Made by a program: the position numbers and the translations under genes. The notes below the pieces were generated by a model. That model saw only the letters and a program-made list of their open reading frames with translations. It was not told the origin of the DNA and did not search any database. From assembly GCF_003855095.1 (NCBI RefSeq), contig NZ_CP033972.1, positions 1,984,001-2,048,000 on the forward strand: a stretch of 64,000 nt of DNA, given 5' to 3'. This DNA comes from Gordonia insulae (GTDB lineage: Bacteria > Actinomycetota > Actinomycetes > Mycobacteriales > Mycobacteriaceae). This document shows, piece after piece, positions 17,228 to 25,462 of this stretch; positions within the stretch are counted from its first letter, which is position 1, and every line of letters begins with the position of its first letter.

Positions 17228-17869
17228 TCAGCCCGACGGGGTCGGCTTGCGGTCCTTGCGCTTGACGTCCACGCCGCCCATCAGTGCGAACCCGACGACG
17301 CGAACGGTCGGTGCGCCCGCGATGCCGACTCCCGATGCACGCCCGCCGAATCCGCCCATGACGGCCCAGCCACCGATCTCCACCGTGACGTCGGGCGGAA
17401 CAGTGATGTCGATTCCGCCCATCACCGCGGTGCACCGGATGGTGAGCACGGGGGCGGTGAACTCGGCCTGCCGCAGGTCGATCTCGACGCCACCCATGAT
17501 CGCCGTCGCGGACAGGCTGTCCGCGACGACGACATCGCCACGCACCTCGGCCCCCGACATCAACGCCAGGCGATGCTGAACGGGAGGTCGCCCGGACCCC
17601 GGGGTCACCCGACTGACCGTGGTCTCGCCGACGAACGGCATCGGCACCCCGAGCTGGCCGACCGGCAGGTCGTCGGTCAACTCATCGAGCTCACCGAACG
17701 TCTTCGCCACGACCGCTTTTCCGGCACGCTCCTCGAACTCGGCAGGCGACAGGCTGCCGCGGGCCATCGCCGCCGACAAGATCTGGTGCACGAGCTCACG
17801 ATCGGTGTCGGCCGCGCGCAATCGGGCTCGGTGGTCGTCGGGCACGGGGAGATCGCCGGGAGTCGTCAC
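17228..17869 (-). CDS. DUF1707 protein with LiaF-like C-terminal domain
   Basis: 213 residues. The N-terminus (DDHRARLRAADTDRELVHQILSAAMARGSLSPAEFEER) is the DUF1707 module, an SHOCT-like helical hairpin. The C-terminal half has repeated MGG turns (AIMGGVEIDL, AVMGGIDITV, ALMGGVDVKR), the beta-helix-like domain found in LiaF and cell-wall stress proteins. GTG 17869 was chosen over the longer frame because TAGGCT lies 8 nt upstream, consistent with a leaderless mRNA. A role in envelope sensing is possible but unproven. Confidence 0.82.
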   Translation of the reverse strand: MTTPGDLPVPDDHRARLRAADTDRELVHQILSAAMARGSLSPAEFEERAGKAVVAKTFGELDELTDDLPVGQLGVPMPFVGETTVSRVTPGSGRPPVQHRLALMSGAEVRGDVVVADSLSATAIMGGVEIDLRQAEFTAPVLTIRCTAVMGGIDITVPPDVTVEIGGWAVMGGFGGRASGVGIAGAPTVRVVGFALMGGVDVKRKDRKPTPSG

Positions 17870-17883
17870 AGTGTCCGAGCCTA
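17870..17883 (-). promoter_or_regulatory. Candidate leaderless promoter (-10 TAGGCT)
   Basis: On the minus strand TAGGCT (17883-17878) is followed by 8 nt and then GTG at 17869. This TANNNT-to-start spacing is the usual sign of a leaderless actinobacterial transcript. Confidence 0.45.
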
Positions 17884-17975
17884 GTGGCGGCACACCCGCC
17901 AGACCACCCTGAATTCACTCCCCAACAGGCTCCGCCGCACCCCGAAAACCCTGACGCGGCACCCTGAGACACCGG

Positions 17976-19973
17976 TCAGCGTCGACGCCCCTTGCGCGAG
18001 CGCAGATAATCGCCGACGACTGCCGCACCGAGTCCATCGACGTCCGGCGCCACCACGCGACCACCGATCCGGCGGGCGATCTGATCCATGAAGTGCGCGA
18101 GTCCGGGGTCCTCGCCGAGCCGGAAGAACGTGACCTGGGCACCGAACCGCGCCACATGATCGAGTTCGCGGACCGTGAGCGCGATGGTCTGCGGATGCGG
18201 TGGATAGAAGAAGAACGGCTCGCCGCTCGGATCGAGGTGGGCGGTCGGTTCTCCGTCGGTCACCACCAGCACGACCGGCTGTGCGTTCGGGAACCGGCGC
18301 AGATGACGTTGGGCCAGCAACAGCGCGTGATGCAGGTTGGTGCCCTGCTCCATGCGGGGCTGCAGCCCGGTCAATTCGGCGATGTCGATCGATCGGGCGT
18401 ACCGACCGAAAGCGATGAGATGCAGCTCGTCACTGCGGAATCGTGTGGAGATCAGGTGGTTCAACGCGATCGCGGTGCGCTTCATCGGCGTCCATCGGCC
18501 CTCCATCTCCATCGAGAAGGACGTGTCGACGAGCAGCACGACGGCCGCCTGCGTACGCGCCTCGGTCTCTGCGACCTCGACGTCACGGACGTCGATCCGG
18601 ACGCCGTCACGTGCCATCGCGCCGGAGGCCAGCGACGGCTCCTCGCTTTCCGAGATGGTGCGCAACACCGCATTCGACACGGTCCGCGTCACGTCCCACG
18701 GGTCGGTGTCGCCGAACTCCCATTCCCGGGACGCCCCTGTCGGTTCACCCAGCAGACCGCTGCGTCTGGTCTGTCGATCACCGCGCCCGGAGAGTTGCTC
18801 GGCGATGTCGCGGAAGATCGACTGCCCCAGCTGGCGCATCGCCTTGGGACTCAACCGCAACTGGCCGTCGGAGGTGCGGTCGAAGAACCCCTCCTCCGAC
18901 AACGCGCGCTCGAGTTCGGCGAGCCGGCGTGCGTCCACCGCGGCCTCGTCGCCCAGTTGCCGGGCCAGCGCATCGAGATCGATGTCGTCCATCTGGGCGC
19001 CCGCGTACTGCTGGGACAGCTGCTCGGAGAGTGCCTCGAGCTCGGAGATGTCCCGCAGGGCCGCAGCGCCCTCACCCAAACCCATCGGCTGGTCGCCCGA
19101 GAACGACTGTGCGTGATCCCAGTCCAGCCCGGGACGGGCCTGCCGCAGCGCGGAATCCATCTGCGCGAGCTGACTCATCAACTCCGGCGAGCCGAAGGCC
19201 TGCTGTGCCAGTTGGTCGAGTTCGGCACGCTGCTCCGGGGTCAGCGAGTTGTAGAACTGCTGTGCGGCGGCGGCCCGTTGTGCCAGCGAATCGATGAGTT
19301 CCTCGGTGTTGCGCGGATTCTCCGGGAAGTAGTCGCCGTGCTTGTCCATGAACTCGTCGAACTGCTCGGAGGTGTCCTCGCCCCGATTGTGCGCGTCCAG
19401 CAGCTCGTTGAGGTCGGACAACATCTCCGAGACCTGCTGGCGGTCCTGCTCATTCGCGCCCTCGAGGGCTTCCTTCATACCCGCGAAACGTTGGTCGAGC
19501 AGTTCCCGGCCCAGCAGGTCCTTGATCTTGTCGTAGTCCTCGCGCGCCTGCGGACTGCGCCAGTTGTACTCGGAGAGTTCCTCGACGGCCTGTGCGGTCG
19601 AGGGGGGCAGGCTGCCGATCTGCATCTCGGCGAAGCGCGCATCATCGTCGAGGTCGCGGGCGAGCTGCTTGCGCTCCTCGAGAACCGCCCGGTCGAGCAG
19701 CTCACGGATCTCGGCGAAGGTCCCGTCGAGGTTGCGCTTCTTCAGCATCTCCTGCCGCCGGCGGTTGATCTGCTCCCGGAGTTTGTCCAGTCCACGCATG
19801 TCCTGGGTGCCGCGACGCAGGAACTCACGCAACGCCCGCTGCGGCGATGCGCCGGCCATCACATCGTCGCCGATGTCCCGCAGCGCCTCCCGCAGGTCGA
19901 CCGGTGGCGCGAGCGGATCGGGTCCGCCAGCGTAGCGCTGGTACCGGGAACGGTGAAAACTCTTGTGCACCAT
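17976..19973 (-). CDS. VWA-domain protein, partner of the MoxR-type ATPase
   Basis: 665 residues. The first 450 are highly charged and helical, with long Glu/Arg/Leu coiled-coil-like stretches. Around residue 480 VVLLVDTSFSMEMEG gives the D-x-S-x-S metal-ion adhesion motif of a VWA domain, with GTNLHHAL and VVTDGEPT further on as its Thr and Asp ligands. It lies 36 bp after the AAA+ gene; the pair corresponds to M. tuberculosis Rv0958/Rv0959. MoxR-VWA pairs act like metal chelatases or chaperones that insert cofactors or remodel a target. The target is unknown. Confidence 0.85.
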   Translation of the reverse strand: MVHKSFHRSRYQRYAGGPDPLAPPVDLREALRDIGDDVMAGASPQRALREFLRRGTQDMRGLDKLREQINRRRQEMLKKRNLDGTFAEIRELLDRAVLEERKQLARDLDDDARFAEMQIGSLPPSTAQAVEELSEYNWRSPQAREDYDKIKDLLGRELLDQRFAGMKEALEGANEQDRQQVSEMLSDLNELLDAHNRGEDTSEQFDEFMDKHGDYFPENPRNTEELIDSLAQRAAAAQQFYNSLTPEQRAELDQLAQQAFGSPELMSQLAQMDSALRQARPGLDWDHAQSFSGDQPMGLGEGAAALRDISELEALSEQLSQQYAGAQMDDIDLDALARQLGDEAAVDARRLAELERALSEEGFFDRTSDGQLRLSPKAMRQLGQSIFRDIAEQLSGRGDRQTRRSGLLGEPTGASREWEFGDTDPWDVTRTVSNAVLRTISESEEPSLASGAMARDGVRIDVRDVEVAETEARTQAAVVLLVDTSFSMEMEGRWTPMKRTAIALNHLISTRFRSDELHLIAFGRYARSIDIAELTGLQPRMEQGTNLHHALLLAQRHLRRFPNAQPVVLVVTDGEPTAHLDPSGEPFFFYPPHPQTIALTVRELDHVARFGAQVTFFRLGEDPGLAHFMDQIARRIGGRVVAPDVDGLGAAVVGDYLRSRKGRRR

Positions 19974-20009
19974 AATGATCGGGTCCAGTCTGGTGGGGAG
20001 CGATCGGCC

Positions 20010-21467
20010 TCAGCCGTAGATGGTCTGGCCGCTCTCGTCGGCTTCCTTGCCGATCCGTCGCGCCAGGAACAGTCCTTCCAGCGCGAGTTCCACCGCGCTG
20101 GCCCGCTCGCCGTCGAGTTCCGCGTCGAGCCGCTCGGCGATCTGATCGAGGACCTCGGACGTACTGTCGGGATCGGGAATCGAGCCGAGGAGATCGACTG
20201 CGGTGACGCGGTCACCGGTGACCACGGGTTCGCCGCTCTCCAAGGCGTCCACCAGTGCGGCCATGTCGATACCACCGAGGTGCGCCCGCACCGTGTCGGC
20301 CACCGACTTGCGCATCAGATGTTCGAGGATCTCGAGCTCGCGGCCCTCTTCGCCCGACTCGAACTCGATCTTGCCGCGCAGCACCTCGATCACGGATTCG
20401 AGATCGACGACCCGGGCCACCGGCACGTCCTCACCGGTCACCGTCGCGCGGTGCAGCGCGGCGGCGGCGACCGTCTCCGCTCCGGCGATGGAGAACCGCG
20501 CGGAGACCCCGGACCGTTGATCGATGGACGGATGGTCACGCGCATACCGGGTGAAGCGCGCCAGGATCTCGGTGATGAAGGTCGGCACCGTCGCCATCAG
20601 ATCCGCCTCCTGCTCGATGACTGCGACCTCGTCGTCGAGTTCGAGCGGATAGTGCGTGCGGATCTCGGCGCCGAACCGGTCCTTCAGCGGCGTGATGATG
20701 CGGCCGCGGTTGGTGTAGTCCTCCGGGTTGGCGCTGCCCATCACGAGAACGTCGAGGGGCAGGCGCAGGGTGTACCCGCGGACCTGGATGTCGCGCTCTT
20801 CCATCACGTTCAGCATCGACACCTGGATACGCTCGGCGAGGTCGGGTAGCTCGTTGATGGCGACGATGCCGCGATGCGACCGCGGGATCAGCCCGAAGTG
20901 GATGGTCTCCGGATCGCCCAAACTTCGCCCCTCGGCCACCTTCATCGGGTCGATGTCACCGACCAGGTCGGCCACCGAGGTGTCCGGGGTGGCGAGCTTC
21001 TCACTGTAACGCTGACTGCGGTGCCGCCACTCGATCGGCAGGTCGTCGAGGAGATTCGCGGCCTTGCGGATCGAGCCCGGGGTGATCGGCTCGTAGGGGT
21101 GCTCCCCCAGCTCGGAACCCGCGATCACCGGTGTCCACTCGTCGAGCAGCAGAACCAGTGTGCGCAGGATGCGCGTCTTGCCCTGGCCCCGCTCACCCAG
21201 CATCACGACATCGTGTCCGGCGATCAGCGCCCGCTCGAGTTGCGGGATCACCGTCGCCTCGAATCCGACGATGCCCGGCCACGGGTCACGACCCTCTCGC
21301 AGCGCGCTCAACAGGTTGTTGCGGATCTCGTCGCGCACGGTCCGCTGGATGTGGCCGCTCGCGCGCAGCTCACCCAGGGTCCGGGCGGACGGGTGGCGGG
21401 TTTCGGTGGTCTGGGAGTTGTGTGTGGTGAAGTTCTCCTCTGGCACCCTGTCCACGGTACTCCGCAC
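20010..21467 (-). CDS. MoxR/magnesium-chelatase-like AAA+ ATPase
   Basis: 485 residues from GTG 21467; GTGs at codons 5 and 8 are alternatives and none has a good ribosome site. Walker A is GERGQGKT (91-98). GIVAINELPDL supplies Walker B, VMGSANPEDYTNRGRIITPLKDRFG is the sensor-1/arginine-finger region typical of ChlI/MoxR-type proteins. It probably forms a hexamer that works on a target through the VWA partner encoded next. The gene pair sits beyond purH in the M. tuberculosis order as well; here a sulfonate cluster lies between. Confidence 0.87.
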   Translation of the reverse strand: MRSTVDRVPEENFTTHNSQTTETRHPSARTLGELRASGHIQRTVRDEIRNNLLSALREGRDPWPGIVGFEATVIPQLERALIAGHDVVMLGERGQGKTRILRTLVLLLDEWTPVIAGSELGEHPYEPITPGSIRKAANLLDDLPIEWRHRSQRYSEKLATPDTSVADLVGDIDPMKVAEGRSLGDPETIHFGLIPRSHRGIVAINELPDLAERIQVSMLNVMEERDIQVRGYTLRLPLDVLVMGSANPEDYTNRGRIITPLKDRFGAEIRTHYPLELDDEVAVIEQEADLMATVPTFITEILARFTRYARDHPSIDQRSGVSARFSIAGAETVAAAALHRATVTGEDVPVARVVDLESVIEVLRGKIEFESGEEGRELEILEHLMRKSVADTVRAHLGGIDMAALVDALESGEPVVTGDRVTAVDLLGSIPDPDSTSEVLDQIAERLDAELDGERASAVELALEGLFLARRIGKEADESGQTIYG

Positions 21468-21480
21468 TTCGTGGCGGCGG

Positions 21481-22065
21481 TCACCCGTGATCGTCGGGGC
21501 GCCATTCCGGATCGCGGCCGATGAAGCCCATCAGCCGACTCAGCGGGTCCGCGTCCGCCGCCACCGCGACGGGCCGTCCGTACTGTCCCGATGCCCGCAA
21601 CATCTCCTCGATCCCGACCATCCCGGCACGTAGTTGCTCGGCGAACTCCGGATCGAGGTCGGGGGTGACACCGCCCGACGCCGCGAGATCCCAGGTGTGC
21701 ATGAACACGTCGGCGGTGTAGAACCGATCGATCGCATCGGCCAGCCGATGTTCGCCGGCCATCGGGTGGGTGAAGGTGTCGTCGGCGTCCGGGCCGTCGA
21801 GCAGCGCCTGCACGGCCATCGAGTGCGCGGCCCATGCTGCGACCGGGTCGTCGGCGACCGTCGGCCCCGCCGGCAGCGTCACGCCGCCGCCGGCCAGGAA
21901 GCCGGGGAACCATTCGACGAGGTGGGCGACGACATCGCGTGCCACCCACCCGTCGACCGGCGCAGCGGCATCCCAATCTGACACGGCAGCAACCTGTTCG
22001 GCGAAACCCGCAGCCACCACACGGTGACGCTCGGCCGGCGAGAGCGTCGTGATCGACTCACTCAT
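21481..22065 (-). CDS. TIGR03086-type DinB-like/mycothiol-transferase-fold protein
   Basis: 194 residues from ATG 22065. WVARDVVAHLVEWFPGFL and FYTADVFMHTWDLA supply the two His-bearing helices of the DinB/maleylpyruvate-isomerase four-helix fold. Many actinobacterial members are metal-dependent and mycothiol-linked. It is the last gene of an ArsR-SRPBCC-DinB operon with 5-bp spacing. Reaction and substrate are unknown; the context suggests a small inducible detoxification or modification module. Confidence 0.78.
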   Translation of the reverse strand: MSESITTLSPAERHRVVAAGFAEQVAAVSDWDAAAPVDGWVARDVVAHLVEWFPGFLAGGGVTLPAGPTVADDPVAAWAAHSMAVQALLDGPDADDTFTHPMAGEHRLADAIDRFYTADVFMHTWDLAASGGVTPDLDPEFAEQLRAGMVGIEEMLRASGQYGRPVAVAADADPLSRLMGFIGRDPEWRPDDHG

Positions 22066-22070
22066 CGCGG

Positions 22071-22565
22071 TCAGAACCCGCCCGAGGCGAGCAGCTTCTC
22101 GAGGGCGTCGTAGCCCTCGTTGACGCCGACCTCCATACCGGACGCGAGCCACCCGTCACGCGCTTCGAAGCTGTCGCACAACGATTGGGCATGGAGTCGG
22201 GTCGTGCCGTCGCCGAGGTCCTCGAACCAGAGGGTCTCGAGCGCCACCTGGTCCGGCATGCCCTCGAAGGTGAAGGTCTGCACGACCTTGTCGTCGGAGA
22301 CCGTGTGGAAGCATCCACGGAAACCGAACTCCTGAACGTCGTGCTCGGAGACGTACCGCCAACTACCACCGTCGCGGACGTCCCAGTCGATGATCCGGCT
22401 GGTGATCGCGTTCGGCCCCACCCATCGGATGAACAGTTCCGGGTCGGTGTGCGCCTTCATCAGCTGCGCCGGGGTACCCCGGAAGTCGCGGGTGATGCGA
22501 ATGATGGGCACGTCCTTGTCGGCCTCGATCGCGGCCTCGGGATAGCGGGTCTGCACTGCACTCAT
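22071..22565 (-). CDS. SRPBCC (AHSA1-like) domain protein
   Basis: 164 residues from ATG 22565, which overlaps the ArsR stop (ATGA) and so fixes the start. IIRITRDFRGTPAQLMKAHTDPELFIRWVGP and WRYVSEHD..FGFRGCFHTV are the START/AHSA1 helix-grip signature. These small cavity proteins bind hydrophobic ligands. The ArsR-SRPBCC pairing is common in actinobacteria, the ArsR regulator responding to a ligand handled by the module. The ligand is unknown. Confidence 0.85.
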   Translation of the reverse strand: MSAVQTRYPEAAIEADKDVPIIRITRDFRGTPAQLMKAHTDPELFIRWVGPNAITSRIIDWDVRDGGSWRYVSEHDVQEFGFRGCFHTVSDDKVVQTFTFEGMPDQVALETLWFEDLGDGTTRLHAQSLCDSFEARDGWLASGMEVGVNEGYDALEKLLASGGF

Positions 22566-22939
22566 GACGCCTTTCCTTTCCTTCGCGGTTTGTCGTCCTC
22601 GCGGCGTCGGACCGCGGGGCCGTCGTTCATCTCCGCGAGCAAGACGTCGAGGCGCTGGTAACGCTCCTCTGCCTGCCTGCGGTACCGCTCGATCCATTTG
22701 GTCATGAGGTCGAACACCTCCGCTTCCAGATGGACCGGGCGGGTCTGCGCCTCCCGGGTTCGGGTGACCAGTCCGGCATCCTCGAGCACCTTGAGGTGCT
22801 TTGACACCGCCTGGAGACTGACCTCATACGGCTCGGCGAGCTGGCCCACCGTCGCGTCAGAGACCGCCAGCCGGGCAACCATGTCGCGCCGGGTGGGGTC
22901 CGCGAGAGCGGCGAACACCTTCGAGAGCTCGTCGGTCAC
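22562..22939 (-). CDS. ArsR-family transcriptional regulator
   Basis: 125 residues from GTG 22939 behind AGGAAAG. KVFAALADPTRRDMVARLA and VSLQAVSKHLKVLEDAGLVTRTRE make a standard winged helix. No metal-binding Cys cluster is visible, so it is of the non-metal ArsR type paired with SRPBCC proteins. It heads the operon and has two matching palindromes directly upstream, indicating autorepression. Confidence 0.9.
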   Translation of the reverse strand: MTDELSKVFAALADPTRRDMVARLAVSDATVGQLAEPYEVSLQAVSKHLKVLEDAGLVTRTREAQTRPVHLEAEVFDLMTKWIERYRRQAEERYQRLDVLLAEMNDGPAVRRREDDKPRRKGKAS

Positions 22940-22948
22940 CTTTCCTCC

Positions 22949-22964
22949 TCAACCGTTCGGTTGA
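22949..22964. promoter_or_regulatory. ArsR operator 1
   Basis: TCAACC-GTTC-GGTTGA, a perfect 6-4-6 palindrome ending 10 bp before the arsR-like start codon. Because it lies between promoter and gene, a bound repressor would block transcription. Confidence 0.72.
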
Positions 22965-22994
22965 ATAAGAGTGTGCGCGGGACCACGGTCATTG

Positions 22995-23010
22995 TCAACC
23001 CTTTGGTTGA
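22995..23010. promoter_or_regulatory. ArsR operator 2
   Basis: TCAACC-CTTT-GGTTGA, the same palindrome with a different spacer, 46 bp centre to centre from operator 1. Both are followed by ATA. Two sites of this precision suggest cooperative binding by the adjacent ArsR-family protein. Confidence 0.72.
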
Positions 23011-23043
23011 ATACGCGCCCTCATGACGGTGCCGACCGTGATC

Positions 23044-23310
23044 GCTTGACCGCTGGTGACCGCTGGCCAGTAAGGCCGAGCGCGACCCTGTCTGCTTGAC
23101 CGCTGGTCGAGTGAGGCCGAGCGCGACCCTGTCCGCTTGACCGCTGGTCGAGTAGGGCGGAGCGCCAGCGGAGCCCGTATCGAGACCACGATGAGTGATC
23201 TCGATACACGCCCTCGGCTGGCGCCTCGGCCGCTACTCGATCAGTGGGAAACCTAGCCGGCGCCTCGGCCCTACTCGATCAGCGGGAAACCGGCTGCTAC
23301 TCGATCAGCG
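23044..23310. repeat. REP-like intergenic repeat patch
   Basis: Three copies of a 41-50 bp unit begin GCTTGACCGCTGG at 23044, 23094 and 23135; the second and third continue with TCGAGT. They share GAGGCCGAGCGCGACCCTGTC-like cores. The third copy runs into CGGAGCGCCAGCGG...GTATCGAGACCAC, and after a short centre the inverse (ATCTCGATACACGCC...GGCTGGCGCC...TACTCGATCAG) follows, then two shorter copies of CTACTCGATCAGYG. The result is an imperfect inverted repeat beside tandem repeats in a gene-free stretch. Confidence 0.75.
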
Positions 23311-23338
23311 AAAGCACACAAACACCAAGCAGCGAGGG

Positions 23339-24256
23339 TCAGGCCGGCCCGATGGGCTCGTCTCCGCGCAGCGTGATGCGGTGCATCACGCGGCGGGTGT
23401 CGCCGTAATCCCGGTTCGCGTAATGCAGTGTGTTCCGGTTGTCCCACAACACCAGATCGCCCAGACGCCAACGATGTCGGACGATGTGCTCCGGCTTGGT
23501 CAGGTGCGCGTACAGGAGATCGAGGATACCGCGGCTCTCGGCCTCCGAGACGCCCTCGATGTGGGAGGTGAAGCCGGGGTTGACGAAGAGCGACTTTCGT
23601 CCGGTCTCCGGATGAATGCGCACGACGGGATGACTGACCGGCACCAGTTCGGTGACTTCCTCACCATCCCAGGTGTTTCCGCGACCGCCTCGACGTTGTT
23701 TCAGGTAGTAGCCGAAGGCCCGGTTCCCGTCGTGCACCGCGGTCAGGCCGTCGATCATCCGGCGAACCGGCTCGGAGAGTGAGCGATAGGCAAGTTCGGC
23801 GTCGGCCCAATTGGTGTCGCCGCCGTTGCGCGGCAACACGACCGGCCGCAGGATCGATCCCATCGGAGGGCGTGGCATGAACGTGACGTCGGTGTGCCAC
23901 ACGTCGGCGAACCCGTCGTCTGCGCTGTCGAGCGAGTACACCTCGCCGGGCACATCGCCACTGTTCCATACCGGGTGGCCGAAGGTGAGGTCACCCAGCC
24001 GGCGCCCGAAGTCGATGTGACCGGCGTCGTCGATCTGCTGGTCGCGCAGCACGATCACCTTGTAGTCGATCAATGCCTGCCGGACGGCACGCACCTCGTC
24101 ATCCGATGCCGCCGCGACGTCGATGCCGCGGATCTCGGCACCGAAGTTCGGACCGAACTCGTCGACGTCGAGTTCGACACCGGAGGAGACGATGCCGCCA
24201 CCCGCGGCGGCGGGTGCACGTTCAGGGGTGGAGACGGAATGGGTCGAGATTGTCAT
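23339..24256 (-). CDS. TauD/TfdA-family Fe(II)/2-oxoglutarate dioxygenase
   Basis: 305 residues from ATG 24256 with GAAGGA 6 nt upstream. The iron ligands are visible: W-His121-T-Asp123 and a distal His292 (MHRITLRGD), with a following Arg for 2-oxoglutarate. These enzymes hydroxylate taurine, other sulfonates or alkyl sulfates so that sulfite or sulfate is released. It follows a sulfonate importer and is near a TauE/SafE permease, so desulfonation for sulfur supply is likely. AtsK-like alkyl sulfatase activity is an alternative. Confidence 0.87.
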   Translation of the reverse strand: MTISTHSVSTPERAPAAAGGGIVSSGVELDVDEFGPNFGAEIRGIDVAAASDDEVRAVRQALIDYKVIVLRDQQIDDAGHIDFGRRLGDLTFGHPVWNSGDVPGEVYSLDSADDGFADVWHTDVTFMPRPPMGSILRPVVLPRNGGDTNWADAELAYRSLSEPVRRMIDGLTAVHDGNRAFGYYLKQRRGGRGNTWDGEEVTELVPVSHPVVRIHPETGRKSLFVNPGFTSHIEGVSEAESRGILDLLYAHLTKPEHIVRHRWRLGDLVLWDNRNTLHYANRDYGDTRRVMHRITLRGDEPIGPA

Positions 24257-24518
24257 GACGGGTCCTTCTCGGATGGTGTCGAACAGGGCGGGGTCCACGC
24301 GCCGCGGGTGGCGAACCGTGGTGAGATCCCTCCGACCAGTTCATCGAGTGAGCCCAGTTCATCGAGTGAGCCCAGTTCATCGAGTGAGCCCGGTTCATCG
24401 AGTAAGCCGCCATCACCGGATTCGGGCCGTGCCCGCTCCCGGTCGCTTCCCCACACACCGGCCGGGCCGAGCTCGGCGAGTTGCCATGGCGCCGGACGGG
24501 CGATGCGAAGAAGGTCAC
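24222..24518 (-). CDS. Possible leaderless leader ORF overlapping the tauD-like start
   Basis: A 98-codon frame from GTG 24518, 6 nt behind TAAACA on the minus strand, ending 35 nt inside the dioxygenase gene. Its start context matches the ssuC start almost base for base (TAAACA-N6-GTGACCTT). The peptide resembles nothing I know; the middle is a fourfold [AY]HSMNW-like repeat encoded by the 18-bp tandem repeat. It may be a translated leader that couples or attenuates tauD expression rather than a functional protein. Confidence 0.25.
   Translation of the reverse strand: MTFFASPVRRHGNSPSSARPVCGEATGSGHGPNPVMAAYSMNRAHSMNWAHSMNWAHSMNWSEGSHHGSPPAARGPRPVRHHPRRTRHDNLDPFRLHP
24337..24408. repeat. Four tandem 18-bp repeats in the tauD leader
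   Basis: The unit CAGTTCATCGAGTGAGCC occurs at 24337, 24355, 24373 and 24391; copies 2 and 3 are identical to copy 1 and copy 4 has two changes. The period is a multiple of three, so any frame through it stays open. Confidence 0.9.
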
Positions 24519-24524
24519 CCGTAC

Positions 24525-24563
24525 TGTTTAGCCGCCCCCGACCCTTTCGGACAGGATTAATCC
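24525..24563 (-). promoter_or_regulatory. Candidate sulfonate-regulon promoter for the tauD leader
   Basis: On the minus strand a 10-bp palindrome GGATTAATCC (24563-24554) is followed by 23 nt, TAAACA (24530-24525), 6 nt and GTG. No -35 hexamer is present, so activation by a bound protein is plausible. The ssuC-like gene has the same layout. Confidence 0.45.
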
Positions 24564-24628
24564 CACGCTGAGGAAAAGCCGCGTGCCGCCCTGGTGGCGT
24601 GGATCACTCCGAGTCGGCACGGGACCCG

Positions 24629-25462
24629 TCACGCAGCTGCTGCCTCCTTCACCGCCGCGCCGATCTCCGCACGCAGTGCGGCGTACTCGGGCGATCCGCG
24701 GAGGTCGTCGGCACCCACTCCGACGCGCGGAAGAGTCGAGGGGATGTCGAGCGCGACGCGGCCGGGCCGGCTGGTCAGCACGACGATGCGACTGCCGAGG
24801 AACGCGGCTTCATCGGCGCTGTGGGTCACGAAGACGTTGGTGCGGCCGAGATCCGAACTGACCGTACGCAGATCCTCCTGCAGCCGCTCACGTGTGAGCG
24901 CATCGAGCGCGGCGAACGGCTCATCGAGCAGCAGCAGGGAGGTCTGGCCGGCCAGCGCCCGGGCGATGGCGACGCGTTGTTGCTGTCCTCCCGAGATCTC
25001 CCAGATACGGCGGTCCGCGGTGTCGTCGAGACCTACCCGGGTCAGCAGTTCATCGCGGCGCCGCGCGCGCTCCCCCTTTGGCACCCGCGCATATTTGAGC
25101 GCCAGATCGATGTTGCCGCCCACCGTCTTCCACGGGAACAGCCGCGGCTGCTGGAAGACCACTCCCGAGGTGATGCCCGGGACGGGCTGTCCCCCGGAGA
25201 CCTCGACGTCGCCCTGGGTGGCCGGTTCGAACCCGGCGATCAGCCGCAGCAGGGTCGACTTGCCGCAACCAGAGGCTCCGACCAAGACGAGGAATTCTCC
25301 CGGCGGGATGTCGAGGTCCACCGGTCCGACCGCGGTCACGGCAGCGTCACCGGACCCATAGGACTGGGAGACGTTGCGCAGGGATATCGCACCCCGACCG
25401 CCGCCGACCGCGTCGACCCGACCGGCGAGTTCGGCGACAGGACTATTGCTGTGTGACGACAC
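24629..25462 (-). CDS. ssuB: Aliphatic sulfonate/taurine ABC importer ATPase (SsuB/TauB-like)
   Basis: 277 residues from GTG 25462, 20 bp inside the substrate-binding protein gene; AAAGGG 8 nt upstream decides the start. Walker A is GASGCGKST (62-70), signature SGGQQQR (157-163), Walker B LLLLDEP (176-182), and FQQPRLFPWKTV holds the Q-loop typical of nitrate/sulfonate/taurine importers. It powers uptake with the adjacent permease and binding protein. Taurine versus alkanesulfonate preference cannot be told. Confidence 0.87.
   Translation of the reverse strand: MSSHSNSPVAELAGRVDAVGGGRGAISLRNVSQSYGSGDAAVTAVGPVDLDIPPGEFLVLVGASGCGKSTLLRLIAGFEPATQGDVEVSGGQPVPGITSGVVFQQPRLFPWKTVGGNIDLALKYARVPKGERARRRDELLTRVGLDDTADRRIWEISGGQQQRVAIARALAGQTSLLLLDEPFAALDALTRERLQEDLRTVSSDLGRTNVFVTHSADEAAFLGSRIVVLTSRPGRVALDIPSTLPRVGVGADDLRGSPEYAALRAEIGAAVKEAAAA

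Noticed and set aside
18093..20849. A 918-codon open frame on the plus strand
   Set aside because: It is antisense to the VWA and MoxR-like genes, has low-complexity Arg/Gly/Leu/Val composition and no domain; it is a by-product of high GC codon use on the other strand.
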